A stretch of DNA of 64,000 bases from Siphonodentalium dalli (taxonomy: Eukaryota; Mollusca; Scaphopoda; Gadilida; Siphonodentaliidae): positions 49,698,911 to 49,762,910 of the forward strand of contig CP136066.1 of assembly GCA_032622095.1 (NCBI GenBank), in the 5' to 3' direction. The notes beneath the pieces were generated by a model that had not been told where the DNA came from, did no database searches, and saw nothing but the letters and a program-made list of their open reading frames with translations. The position numbers and the translations under genes are program-made. Below are positions 1 through 11,689 of this stretch, piece by piece; the stretch's first letter is position 1, and each line of letters starts with the position of its first letter.

Positions 1-2189
1 TTAATCAAGTGCCCATAAATGATTCCAGTTCGTATTTAGCATTATATAAAAAAACAAACAATTGGATTCCACATTATTTCATAGTATAATTGTCGAATGG
101 CACACTGCTGGCAAGTTAACTTCTGACGGCGCAGTCCGAAAGATGGAGGGAAAACCGTCCATAAATATAAATGATGTGGCTGCAAAAATGTGTTCATGAT
201 GAACTTTGGTAATCTGTAAATCCAAATTAGACAGTCAACGAGTGTTTGCGAAGAGTCCGTAGAGTCAGGAAATGATGTACTTATGTTCAAAACGTGGTTC
301 TGATGTGTACATACGTACATGTACAAACTGTCCACAACTTAGTATCGGCATGTCAATGTTTATGGCACGTGTCGTTTTAATTCTAATATCATGAACTCAA
401 TAGTAACTTTTCGACCTTTGGATGACTATTTGGCGTCATGTGCACCATCGGAGCAAATTTCCAGTAGTACTCCAAGTGAACTGTGCTTTAATGTTATGTT
501 ATTAATTGTCTCAGTTGTTCCGCGTATATTTACGGCGTTTGACGGGGGCGCTGTTAAATAATTGGCGGAATCTCAATAAAACCATGAACAATGATGGCTA
601 ATATGTTTAGGATCACTTCAAACATTCACACAAAGCCACAATCTTAGTATAATATGTACAAAAGGAAGTTGAATATAATACATTGTCGACTCCGATATAG
701 CTGCAGTGATATGAAATTCGATAAATATCGTAATATTGCGCTTAGCCCATGTTGCTGGTATGAATATTCTTTATTGTATATCGATATCAAATTAGACCAG
801 TCAAATTTTGTCTTATTTTGTAACAAGGCTTACTCTCTGGAATCCCTGCAGAAAAGGCAGCATGTACATTTTTATATTTTAAACACAAATTAAAATTAAT
901 TTAAAAATATTAAATTATTGTTTGATTGAAAAAAAAACTAACACTATTATAACATCCACCTGGGCAGCCTGAGTCACCAAAACAATTTTGTGTTAATCGG
1001 TTCAGTGTTGTAGGAAATATCGCGAACAGATATATCCTACTCTTATATATACATTTCAATTAACTGAGCATATACTGGACTCATGTACGTTATACCGTGT
1101 TGTGGCGCGGGCCACAGTGAAAACACATGTTAAAGAGCGCACATCTGATAAGTCGTGATTTGACTTATTTGGGTCATTGTCCTCACATAATTAACCTATA
1201 ATGAAGTCATTGTGAGTCGATAATGTGACTAAAACGCTCTCATTTTCAGTTCATTATCGATTCAAAATGTGGCGATTCTAACCAGATTATCGACCTAAAA
1301 CAAATGTTATTATAAGCAGATAATGTGCGGGTTTTCGGGAGAGCAGGCTGTTAGGCATATAAGTTATATATAAATTAATGGATCCTTAAATACTTTTTCT
1401 TTATTTGGTTTATACATTTTTTCTTTCAGGTTTCAACTTTTGTAATAATCGTTATAACTATATGCTATTCGTTGATTTTTATTTTATTTTATGTGCTATC
1501 ATGATTTTGTTCTCTCTCTGTCTCCAAATATTTGCTATGCTCTAATTTCAATGATTTGTCCAAATAAAAAGTTTTAAAACAATCTTCGTCTCATCACAAA
1601 TATCACCCCATAAAACAACAGTCGCCTGTTGATTATTCACACCATACCACAGAAAACAAATCATGGACGACTCATAGATGAACAACCTTACACGTGCGAA
1701 ATACCCACATGTGTTCCACATGCGGCAAATAACCCACAAATTCCACATCCTGTAAAAAATGCAAACCAATCCGACTGTTTCATATATATAGATACTCATA
1801 TCTAATTATATTTTGTAATGCTCACATGTACAATTTTGGGAATGATCTATATGCTTAATGTAGTCAACAACGAGTTCATATATTAAAACAATTATATTAT
1901 TTGTCATCGGAACGTAATGATGATTGCAAAACATACACATGTACACATAGCAGTTGATCTAAACTCGCAAAGTGTTTATCTTTTGAACGGCAGAGGGTTC
2001 AATTCCCGCGCTAGTGTGATTACGTCAATGTGATTCTCTAACGTTAGGACGGACAATTTTGACGCACAATATTCAACCGATTGTCATTTAGATATGTAAT
2101 CTTGTACAATGTAGCCGAAAGTGTATTTTTGAATCATCACTGAGAAAGGCCTGTGGCCGAAAACTTTGATATTGAGCAACTATTATATA
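1..2189. repeat. Segmental-duplication block, copy 1
   Basis: This block has no supportable gene. It is a diverged direct copy of sequence at 39,684-46,130: the opening bases match 39,684 onward, 170-570 matches 43,350-43,760, 660-850 matches 43,855-43,900 plus 45,035-45,110, 950-1,070 matches 45,610-45,730, and 1,340-1,900 matches 45,730-46,070. The second copy is interrupted by insertions at about 39,870-43,350, 43,920-45,030 and 45,120-45,560. The first copy has its own extra sequence at about 1,080-1,330. If the array reading is right, this is the intergenic DNA just 3' of an upstream family member outside the window. Confidence 0.75.
1950..2010 (+). other. Possible degenerate tRNA/SINE remnant
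   Basis: A B-box-like word, GGTTCAATTCC, lies at 1,996-2,006, with a loose A-box-like TAGCAGTTGAT about 45 bases upstream. No acceptor stem pairs convincingly, so this is at most a relic. Confidence 0.2.
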
Positions 2190-2577
2190 TTAACCCTTTA
2201 CCCAACAGAAGAGCCCTGTGCCAATGCATTATCTTATATATGCGAGTCGACCATAGGTCGCCTCGCATATATAAGAGAATGCATTGGCTTAACACATTAA
2301 AAATTATAAAATTGTTAAAGAATGTAAGAAAAAATGGTCAAAAGTGTTAAAAAAGGCCAATGCATTCTCTTATATATGCGAGGCGACCTATGGTCGACTC
2401 GCATATATAAGAGAATGCATTGGCACAGGGCATAACTGTAACTATCACAATGTGATCAAGGAGCCGGTTCCAATGATATCCATATTTGTATGGTTCTATT
2501 GAGACACACCGAAGATATATTAGGCTGTTGAAGCTTTATTTGGCCGGTTTTGGCCGGTTTGTTGGGTAAAGGGTTAA
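2190..2577. mobile_element. piggyBac-like MITE carrying a double-hairpin cassette
   Basis: The ends are perfect inverted repeats, CCCTTTACCCAACA and TGTTGGGTAAAGGG, each flanked by TTAA. TTAA target duplication with CCC-starting termini is the known signature of piggyBac elements. There is no transposase frame, so it is non-autonomous. Inside lie two 67-bp near-perfect hairpins (2,221-2,287 and 2,357-2,423) in inverted orientation to each other. They are bounded by CCCTGTGCC and GGCACAGGG and separated by about 70 bp of AT-rich spacer. The same cassette recurs at 23,132-23,490. Confidence 0.75.
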
Positions 2578-2599
2578 ATGCTGTTTATCTTCAGTTTAT

Positions 2600-3150
2600 T
2601 GAATGCTTATACTTTTGTTGAAAACATGTTGGATTTCCTACAATACGAATGTGCAGTCTTGGTTACATAAGTAACGAAAAACTGTTAAACATAAATTACG
2701 TTCGGCTCCCAGTGGTGACGTAAAGATAACAACAAACACAAATCATTCAACAAACATGAATCATGACCAGATCTAGATGCTCTGAAACCAAAATAGAGAA
2801 CGGAGCTCCCATCTGCACCCCCGTGTGCGTGGTATCGCCAAACCCGAGGGCATCACCAAACCCGAGAATTGCGGTTTTGATAAATGAACATATCTTCCCT
2901 CAGATGAAACTATATATCTCCCAGTTAAATGGTGATATCCACTATTCAAAACATAATTTCGCAAAGCAGAATGTTCCCTCAATGGGATAGCGACCATAGC
3001 TTGCTCTCACCCCAATAAATATAATAGAAATTCCGACTCATTTCCGATTTTATCATAAATTGTAGACACTTTTTGACGTTAGGTAGTTCGTTTGAAACAT
3101 AATTATCAGACATAGATGGCGGTTAACCCGTGTATCAATAGAAAAATATA
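2600..3150. other. No recognised feature
   Basis: The first 60 bases continue the match to 46,130-46,190 and so belong to the duplicated block. The remainder shows no coding signal. A short direct repeat of CCAAACCCGAG sits near 2,840-2,865. Confidence 0.4.
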
Positions 3151-4420
3151 TGTTTAATTAACCATGCAATTCTATATGCGTCCAGGTGTGGGTACCCACC
3201 ATAATTTCGGGTATCAACGCCGCAGATCGAGATGCCACCAAACACAGATCTGGGACGTCAAAGATGCGAATGCTATACTTCACATTTTGACCGTTTCTTG
3301 AAAATATCCCAATTATCATTCGGACAGGCCGGCACTTGGGTCATCTTTAGGGTGTGGGTACACGTGCAAGGGTGAAAACATGTATGTTTGTTTGTGTTTT
3401 ATGTTCTAATGTCATATTAATAGTACAAGGCTATTTTGTGTTACTCGACATTATAGGCCCAGAACTGTACAATGAATGGAAAATTAAGTAAGTGTAAAAC
3501 ATGAGTTAGCAGGGACGTGGATATAAGGTCCTTGTTGGGGTTGTTTACCTATAGTTTCTAAATTCACACCCTTCCAGTAACTAAATATGCGGGTTTTTGT
3601 CTGAAAACAATTTACACACTTAATACTTTAAAAATGTGAACCAAGTTTTGGAATGAAATTTCCAACTGAGGTTATGTCGGGCAAGACTTTTCCAAATGTT
3701 GAAAGTGTTGACCGACGTGCCGACACTGCCACAGCCCTATAAGCGAATGAGTGGATGAATTACCTGACTAAGAGAACAGGACATGTGAACTTCGGATGTA
3801 GCCCAGTATTTTCGTGGATATAGAGCACGCATAACTATTTATCTTTTCTTGCGATGTTGAGGTTGAGAGATACACCCAACAAAACTAATCATGTCCATGA
3901 AGACAAATGCATTTACGATGAATGACACGTTATATTCATTATCAGGTCTCGTGTTCGTTTTGCACGTGTGGAGCAAAATCACAATTAGCTCTGTGAACAA
4001 AGCAAAAACAGCCACTCCGCATGATATCACCGGGCGCGGAAGGCTTAATTATATTATAATTAGTCCCTTAATCAGTCCTTTCAACCGGTCCCTAACCCTT
4101 TTTAGTGTGTAAATTGTTTTCAGAAAAAAACCCGCATATTTTGATCATATAAATAATAACGGGCAAATTTGTGAACTGAAATGGTCACAGATGAAAACAA
4201 ATCAAAACTTAGGGGTTGTCATATCCAACAGTTGGAAGAACCCGTTGTAAACTCGATGCAAACTCGAACCTAACATGTGGGGTGCAAACAGAAGTAAAAA
4301 AAAGCAGAAACGGTCAAAATGTGAAGTTTGGCGACATCTCGATCTGCGGCGTTGATACCCGAAATTATGATGGGTACCCATATATCAAGATTGACTTTGG
4401 CCGTTGATTGCATCATAATT
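3150..4420. mobile_element. Eroded inverted-repeat element
   Basis: Reverse-complement arms lie at 3,150-3,650 and 4,095-4,420. The best-matching parts are 3,187-3,300 against 4,300-4,390 (sharing GATCTGCGGCGTTGATACCC) and 3,590-3,640 against 4,095-4,140. The arms differ by indels and the central 450 bp is unique. Short open frames overlap the right arm, but the matching left arm is not open in the same frame, which argues against an exon. It is probably an old foldback-like or DNA-transposon remnant. Confidence 0.5.
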
Positions 4421-4429
4421 TAATACATA

Positions 4430-5165
4430 CTTAAACAATATGAAGTTTACATGTGAACAATTTAGATCTTAGAAAATCGTAGCGTCGTCGTTTCTTTTGC
4501 TGTATAGTATAAGTCCATTCCCGGACTATTCTCTGGCATAGTGTATCTGACTGACCGTCCGACTGACTGACCGACTGGCTGACCGAACTCCTAACTGACT
4601 TCCTGTTAATTTGCACACGTTATATACCCATGCTAGTCGTGTCCATATAGCAATGTCATCCATCAGCCGCGAAGGTTCGTGACTATGGGACTGTGGCTAT
4701 TATGTATATAGGCCGTTCATAAATATATAACAATAGATGTAGTGTTCGTGTGACGGAGAGCGTACATCAACACCATGTCTTGTCACTCCCGCAATCGCAA
4801 TTGTTGATACATGTAACTGGCACCCCAATATTGTCACAATGAGATATGGTTTCAAAACTGATCACTTACACCAATAGTTTCCGTATATATTACTCTTACT
4901 ACTTCTTTACAATATTGCTTCTGGTCACCATTGTGTCCAACATCTTGGAAAGAGATGGCTTAATTTGTATACAAATTGAGACTAGTGGTCCGTGTCTGCC
5001 ATCTACTTAATATGTATTACAATCGTGTGCGCTTCGGATTCTGGAAAATAAAGATTCATAATGTTTTAACAATTTAGTAAACCTATTTCCAATCTTATCC
5101 GCCATTTTGGATTTTGATAATAGAATCTTCAAATTCAGAAGTACGTCATGGAAACAAGAATACAG
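4430..5165. other. No recognised feature
   Basis: AT-rich sequence without a supportable gene. A short GACTGACT-type simple repeat lies at about 4,548-4,590. Confidence 0.4.
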
Positions 5166-5167
5166 AG

Positions 5168-5240
5168 GCCGGATTCGTCATCTCCGGTTTAAACCTCCGA
5201 GTTTAAACCTACATTGGCGGTCCAGCCAAACCGGGTCTAA
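5168..5240. repeat. MITE end fragment, same family as 6,530-6,916
   Basis: It contains GGATTCGTCATCTC followed by GTTTAAACC motifs and GGTCCAGCCAAACC, the same words that form the end and subterminal region of the element at 6,530-6,916. Only one terminus is recognisable. Confidence 0.5.
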
Positions 5241-5244
5241 GGGA

Positions 5245-6525
5245 GCGTTTTTGTCATTCAGTTACCAACTAATTGACAACTCGATTTGGTGATATGAGCA
5301 TACAGTCAAACTACCCTCTTACCTATCGGACCAAAAGACAAGCCGATGTAATGGTTATTGACATGTCATAAATCATCGCGAACGCGTGCACGATTTATTC
5401 ATTGAGAAATGAGTATCGCTCATGGACCATTAATCCGATCTCTTGGTGGGTTTAAATCAATTTGACAAAGGGCACGTTTCTCAACACGAGCTTCACGCGC
5501 TGTTTATCACTTTGTTTGTGATTGATTTTCTACAAGATGCTTTACCCGCAAAGAAAAAATATGGTGTATCTACATGTATATATGTATATATTAAAGGATA
5601 TAGGAGCTGTATATATGTTTGTCCGTTAGTCTGTTTGCAACTGTTCTAAAAATGATTTAAAAATAAGAATAATTTAATTTGAAATAAAATGAAATAATTG
5701 TGTTGTTAAATTGAGCAAGGAGTTGTATCTAACAAGAAACAATATTTAAAATTTATATTAATATTTGTTTGTTTTCAATATAATTAAAAAAAATGATCAA
5801 ATGATCAAAATGTGCGCAAATGTGACGCAGGCTCCAGTCGCACGAAGAGACCGCAGGACCCTCTGACGCTGCATGAATAAAGGCTCCATAATCGTGTCAA
5901 TCCTGGACCAAGAGGTCAGTCAAGTAAAAGCAATTTGCTTATGAGTACACACCAGAAGCGGCATCTGAACTGTTTAAAGTGGGCAACTATATAGAGGCAC
6001 AGCATTTAATAAAGAAATATATTACATGCGTTGCTTTTTTTCAATGTAAAATATTTTCCATCATGCAGAAAATCCAAAAGTTCCCAGGTTTTGAAATGGT
6101 GGAATATTATGGAAATTTATGAGCTGAGCCAGAGTAGAGCTTTGTGGCATGATCTACATAAAAATAAGTTATCAAATTTGACTCATATAGCAATATAAGT
6201 TTAGGATTGCAAACTATGTGTATAGCATATCTGGTCATGCAGTAGCATCGTTTTAGTTTCAAAATTAAAACGTTGAACCATTCAAATGAATTCGTAGAAA
6301 ACACCAGTATTTGTGATTGCCACAAGCCAAAAAAAAAACACAGGATAGTTGTAAAATCATACTGAAGGAACGTGTCAATATCTGAGCAAAGCTCGCATGG
6401 GAATGAATCAACTGTGACATGATAACACCAGTCGGCAACCGCCACTTGGACACGCCCTCACTCGAGATAATTTACAGCTCCACCCTTTGATTGATTGTCT
6501 GACAATTCTAAACCGCGACGAAGAA
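5245..6525. other. No recognised feature
   Basis: Low-complexity AT-rich stretches occur around 5,640-5,810. Open frames here (for example on the minus strand at 6,107-6,445) have no recognisable domain and no splice context I can defend. Confidence 0.4.
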
Positions 6526-6529
6526 AAGA

Positions 6530-6916
6530 CGGATTCGTCATCTCAAGTTTAGCCTCGAGAAAGCTGGTTTAGCTGGACCACCTAATTAGATGGTTTAGTT
6601 GTCGGTGTAAACTTATAAAACGCAAATAAAACATCGAAATTGACAAAAACTTATCCCCACACACTTTATAGGTGTGAGTGTTTCTCGCTTATAAATTTCC
6701 AATCAGAATATCGTCGCTGTCGAAATTATTGATTTTTGCAATCAATAAAACCAGGCGGTCCGCATTAGGAAAGTACGATTAATTTTCTCGACGATACAGA
6801 GACACTACTGCTAAACCACTGGTCTGGCTGGACCAGGTTTAAACCAGATATGACGAATTCGTCACTTAGACCTAGAGGTTTACGTAGACCAGGTTTAAAC
6901 ATGAGATGACGAATCG
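6530..6916. mobile_element. MITE with GATTCGTCATCTCA termini
   Basis: Termini GGATTCGTCATCTCA at 6,531 and TGAGATGACGAATC ending at 6,915 are inverted repeats, each followed internally by GTTTA-type words and GGTCCAGC/GCTGGACC motifs. It is about 385 bp with no coding capacity. A related partial copy lies at 5,168-5,240. The superfamily is not recognised. Confidence 0.6.
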
Positions 6917-7499
6917 GGCCCAAGGGTCTTGTCGCATATTTAGGTGGGCGACATAACTCCCGGACTATACTCGTAACTGGTGGGACCGGGAACAAATCGC
7001 GGGATAATGTGGGTGGGTTGTCTGTCCTTAACGCATTCTATTGTAACACTATCTACTGATAGCTGGACGGCCGTGAATATGTTAATATAATTTAATCTGT
7101 AATTTCTAAGAACCCTTATCTCTCCTAATTAAAGTTTACAACAGGAGATTAAATTCTTAATATATTCACGGAACACCTGTCCCTTTTGTATATTGCACGA
7201 GTAAGTTAATATTGTTGATCTGAGGGGAATTTGGAGCCATTGAGAAAATATTATACTTGTGTTAATAAATCTCATCATGTCTACGATTTCTTACTTGGTG
7301 AAAAGGAAACCTGGGGGTACTACACTATTTCAGACCAAGATATCCAAAAACCCTTGATTTAAATATAACTACCGTGCATTTGTATCATTGAATATATCTC
7401 GACTAATGGTTCTTCTTTGTTGAGTAAGTTTGTAAGATTATATTTTCTGAACAGCTACTGCAAATGTTTCCCCTTTGGGGTGAGAGTTAGCGTTTCCAC

Positions 7500-9510
7500 T
7501 ATTACTCGAGAACTGTCATATGATTGTCGTTGGATGCACAACGTAATGGAATTTCCAAAGATATATGATACTATCCGATTTATTTTATAGTTTTCTTTCT
7601 TTCAAACAGAGATGAAATGCCAACATTTCTCCAAATCGTCACGAACCCATATCACAGTGGCTAAACCGTACACAAATATAATCGGAAGATGCTTTCGCGA
7701 CGACGAAAAATTCTATTTTTAAAACATAAAAACTACTGAAGAATCAAAACAACACCATACAAACAAGTTTTCAGACCGGATAGGCGGTTTCCCCACAGCA
7801 ATAACCATAAGTATAAATTGTTCATACAGATTTGCCGATCGCAAGCGAGCTCCATTTGAGCGAAGGACTCTTTTTTATAGATAAAAACGGCCTTTGATCA
7901 CTTCCGAAAATAAATTTCTCTCAAAAATTCCCTCTTCAAATGTCATTTTAACACATATACAGCATCTTTCGGAAACCCACTATAGTGCAACAGAAAGGCC
8001 GTTATGTGTGCAACATATATTGACATTACTTGGCTCGAGTGTATTTACAATCTGAAAGTAGAGACTATTTTTTGGACACCTCACTCACCAGTCTCTGTAC
8101 GCCTAGTTGTTTAAGTTGCTGATCACTAGTTGTCAAAAATCTGTACGTCAAGTTGTGATGATGGGATTTGTGTGCAAAGACGAAACCATGAATTTCCATA
8201 TTTGACATGTTCCGCCTCCCGATGGTCATTATTAACCTTCAATCACACGACGAAGGCACTGTTTCGTTACACATCCGTTTTCCGATTTCTCGACCAAATT
8301 TGTTTTTATATATTCAAGCACCGAACGTAACTATGTTTATCAGTAGATACCGTGCTGACATCTTTAAGTGTATTTGAAATCTATTTTAAAATGTATTATG
8401 ACATTGAATTACTTGATGTAGTTCATCGAAAAGCATGATATGTAATTGAAAACTTATTATCTCACATGTATGTATACATATCATGCATAATACTTCTCAA
8501 ATTTTCCGGTGACTCAAGAGAAGAAGCTCTATCTTTTCAAAAAAAGTACCAAAAGCATTTCAACTTATTGAAAAACATAAAACCTTGAAAAGTCTTGAAT
8601 GTTCGTCAACAGCACTTGGGGTGATTTGTTGATTTAAGCGACAGGAAACTGAAATATGCATGTACAACCAAAATCGACATCCCATGACATCTCTCTTAAC
8701 GGGGTACTTCCGTGCATATCACACCTTTTCAGATCGATACAGGCACAGTGAACCGTAAAATACAGTCTATCTATTGTTGTTTCTCCAGTTAACGAACATG
8801 GACAATTCCGATATTGTCGTCCCAATTGTGACACAATATGTCTTATCCACACATATCTTAGCCAAGTTTACTTCTGAAGACATATGTGGTTTTATTAGAG
8901 ATACTGCGTCTAAAATGTGGGCATATATATGGTCCTGTATCCAGGGACTTTGTGATGTGCGAGCGCTATCTACCCCGCCCCCATTGTTTTGGGTTTTCAA
9001 TATGAATCTAAATCGAACTACCAATGGGCAGGGTGGGTTGGGGATAATTTCTCCAATCGTTTGTCTGTGAGTCTCTGCCGGAAAATTCCAACGCAAGAGG
9101 TGAAACTCGAAGCTGGTACTTGTAGGACATTTCGGGACTAGACATTCAATATTCATGTAGTGACACCCAAGGAGGCACTCGCAGTCACGACCCCTTCGTC
9201 GCATCACCGCAAATATAAGGCGATGATGCACATACGCCCTGTAGTGTTATATTAGTAATTCCCACGTATACACAATTTCATCACATAATATAACATACAG
9301 CCCCCACCCCCAAACGCAGTGTTTGTTACTTGCGGAGTCGAATAATAGTCGCTAATTGTTAATATGAATACGTTGATTGATTCAGACAGAGTCTATAAGT
9401 TTTCGTCTTGGCGAAAGCATCTTCCGATTATATGTTTGTACGGTTTGGCCACTGGGTATATATGTGATGCCATATGTAGTCACGACGTCATGACAGTTCG
9501 AGAAAACCGA
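7500..9510. mobile_element. 2-kb inverted-repeat-flanked segment
   Basis: Sequence at 7,646-7,709 is the reverse complement of 9,399-9,462 (shared core GCGAAAGCATCTTCCGATTAT). The match extends outward: 7,505-7,530 pairs with about 9,480-9,505 around the word ATGACAGTTC. The arms thus look about 200 and 110 bp long, with roughly 1.6 kb between them. The minus strand inside has a 154-codon open frame at 8,767-9,231, overlapped by an equally open plus-strand frame. I recognise no domain in either, so neither is called a gene. It could be a degenerate DNA transposon or a secondary inverted duplication. Confidence 0.45.
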
Positions 9511-9929
9511 AAACTACATTCAAAACATAATAATACATGGAGTATTCGTTCTTTTAAGACGAATCTCTTGGCGTTTGACGATATATAAACGTTTGGTGTT
9601 GCATTATCCACCTCGCGGTCGTCGGCAAAACACGTCGTGATATTTGAAGGGGTGACCTTGAAAATAGGTCTGAAATCAATATTTAGCTGCCGCTGTCGGA
9701 CAAACGGATGCGACATCGGTAATAATTTTGCCGTAAGACGACGCTAGTCCCAATAATGACATATTTAGGTGACACGACAGTCATCCCTCCATCCACCCAT
9801 GTAGTAATCAATGTTTGGTCGATCGCTTGACAAGCTAGCAAAACATCAAAACCCGATAGTTCTGAAAGAGAACAGTGCGAATCGAAAATATCCAGTTTCT
9901 TGTGTCGCCAACGTCATGAATGGCCTATA
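9510..9929. other. No recognised feature
   Basis: Intergenic sequence upstream of gene A with no coding or repeat signal that I can support. Confidence 0.4.
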
Positions 9930-10268
9930 TAATTATGTGACAAGATGGATTTCATAGGTAGACCATAGCAAATTGCGCGCATGCTCACAGTCGATTTGGA
10001 AACGTGTTTGCGCGCACGGCGGTAGTTGGCAGTTATTCGTTGGGACACCAGTGAATGTGGCCTCCTGTAAATGCTGGGGTTTAGCATTACGTCTGTCTTG
10101 TATTATTTATTGATAACAACATTGGACGAACCTGATATTATTGCCCTAGGTAACACACTTGACTGTTAGCGAATCTCATTTGGTCAGAGTTTCACATTAC
10201 GATCTTGACTGGTACCAGTGGATTTTATAATGATGTACGCCAATTGTTTACCCAAGCCTTCAATCAAC
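9930..10268 (+). promoter_or_regulatory. Conserved 5' flank / 5' UTR of gene A
   Basis: This block aligns with 56,525-56,857 upstream of gene B. Shared words include GCATGCTCACA, GGTTATTCGTTGG/CAGTTATTCGTTGG, GTGAATGTGGC and, next to the start codon, AAGCCTTCAATCA. Conservation between diverged paralogues suggests promoter or 5' UTR sequence. No convincing TATA box or initiator can be fixed. An in-frame extension from 10,218 is open in both copies, but the ATG at 10,269 has the better start context. Confidence 0.55.
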
Positions 10269-10533
10269 ATGGCTTCACTTTGTGTGATGATCATATTCGC
10301 ATTTCGAACGAATGCTGAGTTTTTTAGAACACAAGAGCCGGCCACATCGAGTCTTGGTGCCTATTTTCGGTGCCCGATCGACGGCGGGGTTACAGCGTTG
10401 TCGAAAGAAGAATGTGCCGCGTACTGCCTCAGTATACCAGGATGCAAGAGGTTCTCGTTCAATGCGCCAAGTTGTCACGTGAGCGAACGCGAGCTATACA
10501 CACGGGAGACAGGCGCCGCTGTGTTCGAAAAAG
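10269..10533 (+). CDS. Gene A exon 1: signal peptide + PAN/Apple domain
   Basis: The first coding exon encodes 88 residues plus one base. Residues 1-16 (MASLCVMIIFAFRTNA) read as a short signal peptide. Residues about 35-78 form a PAN/Apple-like module, with Cys at 35, 49, 53, 59 and 69 and the family-typical run EECAAYCLSIPGC followed by FSFN. PAN/Apple modules bind proteins or carbohydrates in secreted and surface proteins; the ligand here is unknown. The start at 10,269 was chosen because AACATGG is a good initiation context and the encoded segment is hydrophobic; in-frame ATGs lie upstream from 10,230. The exon ends AAAAAG|GTGAGC, a strong donor in phase 1. Gene B's exon 1 at 56,858 is about 73% identical, and its last 20 residues are identical. 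The next matching exon is 13 kb downstream. Confidence 0.8.
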
Positions 10534-10539
10534 GTGAGC

Positions 10540-11680
10540 GTTATCATGTAATACAAGAAAACCAATGTAACAGATCCTAACGACTATGTTTTTTTCCGAT
10601 AGACTGATGCATTTTACAAATTGTTCTGCTTGTTTGCGACTCCGGTTTCGTACTTTGGAAATATCGTACTATGAGAACCCAAATTTAGTTTGTAATGGGA
10701 GCGTTGATTGAATGGCGACGGCTGTATGTTAAGTAATGTGTCATAAACTACCTCCCGTCTAATAACAACCTGGTTTCACATCATTAAATATTAATTTGAA
10801 TACAATAGATATTCAACAGGTATACACTCATGATAATAAGCAACATTTGTTTTTATCTCGGTGAAAATAGCGATGACAACTGACACAGCTCATTACTTTA
10901 TTACTTGGCGATCATGGTGTTATTACATTTGGTTAAGGGGGTTTAAGTGATTATAATTATATAGAATGTTAGTTTGCATTGTTGGCCCAGCCGTTTCTGA
11001 CTTCGATTTCCACCGTGCTTTTTATATATGGCCAGATATGAAAACTCGTCGTATTTTGCATAAACGAATATTGACTTACGTGAATTGATCTGTCTGTAAA
11101 GTGTGACATAATGCATACATACATGTATATGCTTGTAAAACATTACGTATTTTTAAAGTTCTTTTAAATATGTTTTTATTCTGAGTGACAAATAGAGTTT
11201 AGAAAAAATATTTTAGTCATCAATTGTGAACAACCCAGAAAAGGAGGAAGTAATTTCGTCAAAGTTGTTTTAATTTGTGCAAAAAACATGTGGCCAAAGT
11301 TGTTTTAATTTGGCCAATAAAATTTTCATTTGGCCAAACTGTTTGGGTAGGGGAAGTATCTTTTCAAACTCATGTACATTCGAACGGTATATAATAGGTG
11401 TCCGCGTCGATAGCGTTACAGGGGGATCCGACTCGATATATTTCTTAAAGTGACACCGACGATATGATATTTTTTATTTATTTTGAAGATATATCAGAAA
11501 AGGTACAGTGTGTAAACTTACGGATGCATAACGTAATTAAACTATGAACAATACCGATGTTTCCATGATTTTCGACGAGAAAGTAGATCAGGAGAGTATT
11601 GCACAACAACCCACGAGCACTTAGGTAGGTATATAGGTTGTCAATGCTCACATGTTTCGAGGCCGATTTGTTTTACAATT
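10540..11680. other. Gene A intron 1, 5' part; nothing further recognised
   Basis: Intron sequence after the phase-1 donor. AT-rich, with no exon-like conserved frame and no palindrome or transposon ends that I can defend. Confidence 0.5.
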
Positions 11681-11689
11681 TCTCACGAT

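Noticed and set aside
1950-2010. Functional tRNA gene
   Set aside because: Only a B-box-like word is good; no cloverleaf can be closed by eye.
4216-4407. Possible exon with DISICGVDTRNYDG
   Set aside because: It lies in one arm of an inverted repeat; the other arm is not open in the same frame, so a repeat explains the similarity better.
8767-9231. 154-codon minus-strand frame as a gene
   Set aside because: No recognisable domain, an equally open plus-strand frame overlaps it, no splice context, and it lies between inverted repeats.
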